From: Alphaproteobacteria bacterium
GTDB lineage: Bacteria > Myxococcota_A > UBA796 > UBA2385
Assembly: GCA_020632755.1 (NCBI GenBank)
Contig: JACKEY010000009.1
Span: 179,511-243,510 of the forward strand
DNA length: 64,000 nt
Direction: 5' to 3'
Shown here one piece after another: positions 63,158 to 64,000 of this stretch; the first letter of the stretch is position 1; every line of letters begins with the position of its first letter. A program made the position numbers and the translations under genes. A model generated the notes under the pieces. That model saw only the letters and a program-made list of their open reading frames with translations. It was not told where the DNA came from and made no database searches.

Positions 63158-64000
63158 CCTGGGGCGGGTCGATGCGCAGCACCCGGCCTTCCTGGAAGTC
63201 GCCGACGTAGACCCGGCCGGCGCCGTCCCGGCCGAAGGTGCTGATCAGCACGGGCCACTTGCCCAGGCTGACCGGGGTGGCCCGGCCCCCCGGGTCGTCG
63301 GGCAGATCGAGCGCCCAGATGCGGCCGGTGGCGAAGTCGCCGACGACGTAGCGCCCCTGCAGCCCGGGCACGTCGGCCGACGTGTGCACGTAGCCGCCGG
63401 TGATCGACTGCCCGACCTTGTGCGAGTACTCCCAGACCGCGCCGCGCAGCACCGTCGGGTCGCAGGGCACGCCGTTGAAGCAGTGGTTGGCTTCCATCAC
63501 GTTCCAGCCGGCGTTCTCGCCGGCGCCCAGGATCGTGACCTCTTCCCAAGAGCTCTGGCCCACATCGGCGACGATCAGCCGCCCGTCGGGGTGGAACGAG
63601 TAGCGCCAGGGGTTGCGCAGGCCGATGGCCCAGACTTCCGGGGGGACCGGACCACGCGTCCGCTCCGTGGGCGTTCCCCCGCCGACGAAGGGGTTGTCGG
63701 TGGGCACGGCATAGTGCCGGCCATCGTCCTGGTGGTCCACGTCGATGCGCAGCATGCTGCCCAGCATGGTCGACGCGTCCTGGCCGTTGCCCTTGGGGTC
63801 GTCGGCCGCGCCGCCGTCGCCCAGCCCGATGTACAGCATGCCGTCCGTGCCGAAGGCCAGCTGGCCGGCATCGTGGTTGGCGTAGGGCTGACGCACCTCC
63901 AGCAGGCGGACCGGCGCGGACAGCTCCAGGGTCGCCGGGTCGGCGGTGTAGGCCACGATCCAGGTCGCCAGCCCCACCGGCGTCTCGGCGGAGTGGTTGA
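63153..64000 (-). CDS. PQQ-dependent sugar dehydrogenase-like protein (N terminus beyond the window)
   Basis: The C-terminal 282 residues of a glucose/sorbosone dehydrogenase-type beta-propeller; the frame is open to the window edge. Motifs include H-D-A-G-Q-L-A-F-G-T-D-G-M-L-Y-I-G-L-G-D-G-G, M-L-G-S-M-L-R-I-D-V-D, G-L-R-N-P-W-R-Y-S-F, D-V-G-Q-S-S-W-E-E-V and G-R-Y-V-V-G-D-F. These are diagnostic for the family, which oxidises sugars in the periplasm using pyrroloquinoline quinone. Whether this member keeps the catalytic His cannot be seen because the N-terminal part is missing. Confidence 0.9.
   Translation of the reverse strand, partial: NHSAETPVGLATWIVAYTADPATLELSAPVRLLEVRQPYANHDAGQLAFGTDGMLYIGLGDGGAADDPKGNGQDASTMLGSMLRIDVDHQDDGRHYAVPTDNPFVGGGTPTERTRGPVPPEVWAIGLRNPWRYSFHPDGRLIVADVGQSSWEEVTILGAGENAGWNVMEANHCFNGVPCDPTVLRGAVWEYSHKVGQSITGGYVHTSADVPGLQGRYVVGDFATGRIWALDLPDDPGGRATPVSLGKWPVLISTFGRDGAGRVYVGDFQEGRVLRIDPPQG

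Overview
The window is very GC-rich, tightly packed bacterial chromosome in which almost all intergenic gaps are under 200 bp. It points to a myxobacterium-like organism (Myxococcota). The reasons are several Hanks-type Ser/Thr kinases with matching PP2C and FHA partners, a MYXO-CTERM-type sorting tail on a MopE-like Asp/Cys-repeat protein, an OmpA protein with thrombospondin type 3 repeats, many lipoproteins, and a full set of housekeeping genes. I see no rRNA, tRNA, CRISPR array, transposase or integrase, so this looks like ordinary chromosome rather than a mobile island.

Layout. 1-4.1 kb: a truncated gene, class I fructose-1,6-bisphosphatase and a membrane hybrid histidine kinase (minus strand). 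4.2-12.7 kb: a lipoprotein; a B12-type radical SAM protein coupled to a membrane glycosyltransferase; hutI; tatA; small and TPR proteins. 12.8-16.6 kb: a DUF2330 protein, a small lipoprotein, a DUF1015 protein. 16.8-24.1 kb: a phospho-signalling group (large FHA protein, PP2C phosphatase, Ser/Thr kinase) interrupted by msrP. 24.1-29.2 kb: secreted and lipid-anchored proteins, nagZ, methylmalonyl-CoA epimerase, OmpA and a LURP-one-like protein. 29.3-39 kb: a four-gene RND efflux operon with two pump genes. 39-46.3 kb: a CDF metal transporter; a kinase-ATPase-TPR regulator followed by a radical SAM/phosphoesterase pair; a pseudo-receiver protein with internal repeats. 46.3-53.2 kb: a TonB-like periplasmic protein, a DUF5690 transporter, a PhoD-like lipoprotein, a fusion of an LtrA-type membrane domain to an inward-rectifier (Kir) potassium channel, and a membrane phosphoesterase. 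53.3-61 kb: a secreted protein, the MopE-like repeat protein, rhodanese, HtrA and an HTTM membrane protein pair. 61-64 kb: a lipoprotein divergent from a small Cys protein behind a LexA-box-like operator, a TPR protein, and a truncated PQQ-type sugar dehydrogenase.

The strongest unusual items are: (1) the LtrA-Kir fusion; (2) the radical SAM plus degenerate metallophosphoesterase pair downstream of the kinase-ATPase; (3) a recurrent TAnnnT hexamer 5-8 nt before start codons, suggesting many leaderless mRNAs, one of them carrying a LexA-like palindrome; and (4) hairpins at convergent gene junctions whose arms contain the two opposing stop codons. Neighbouring genes are often coupled by GTGA/ATGA start-stop overlaps.
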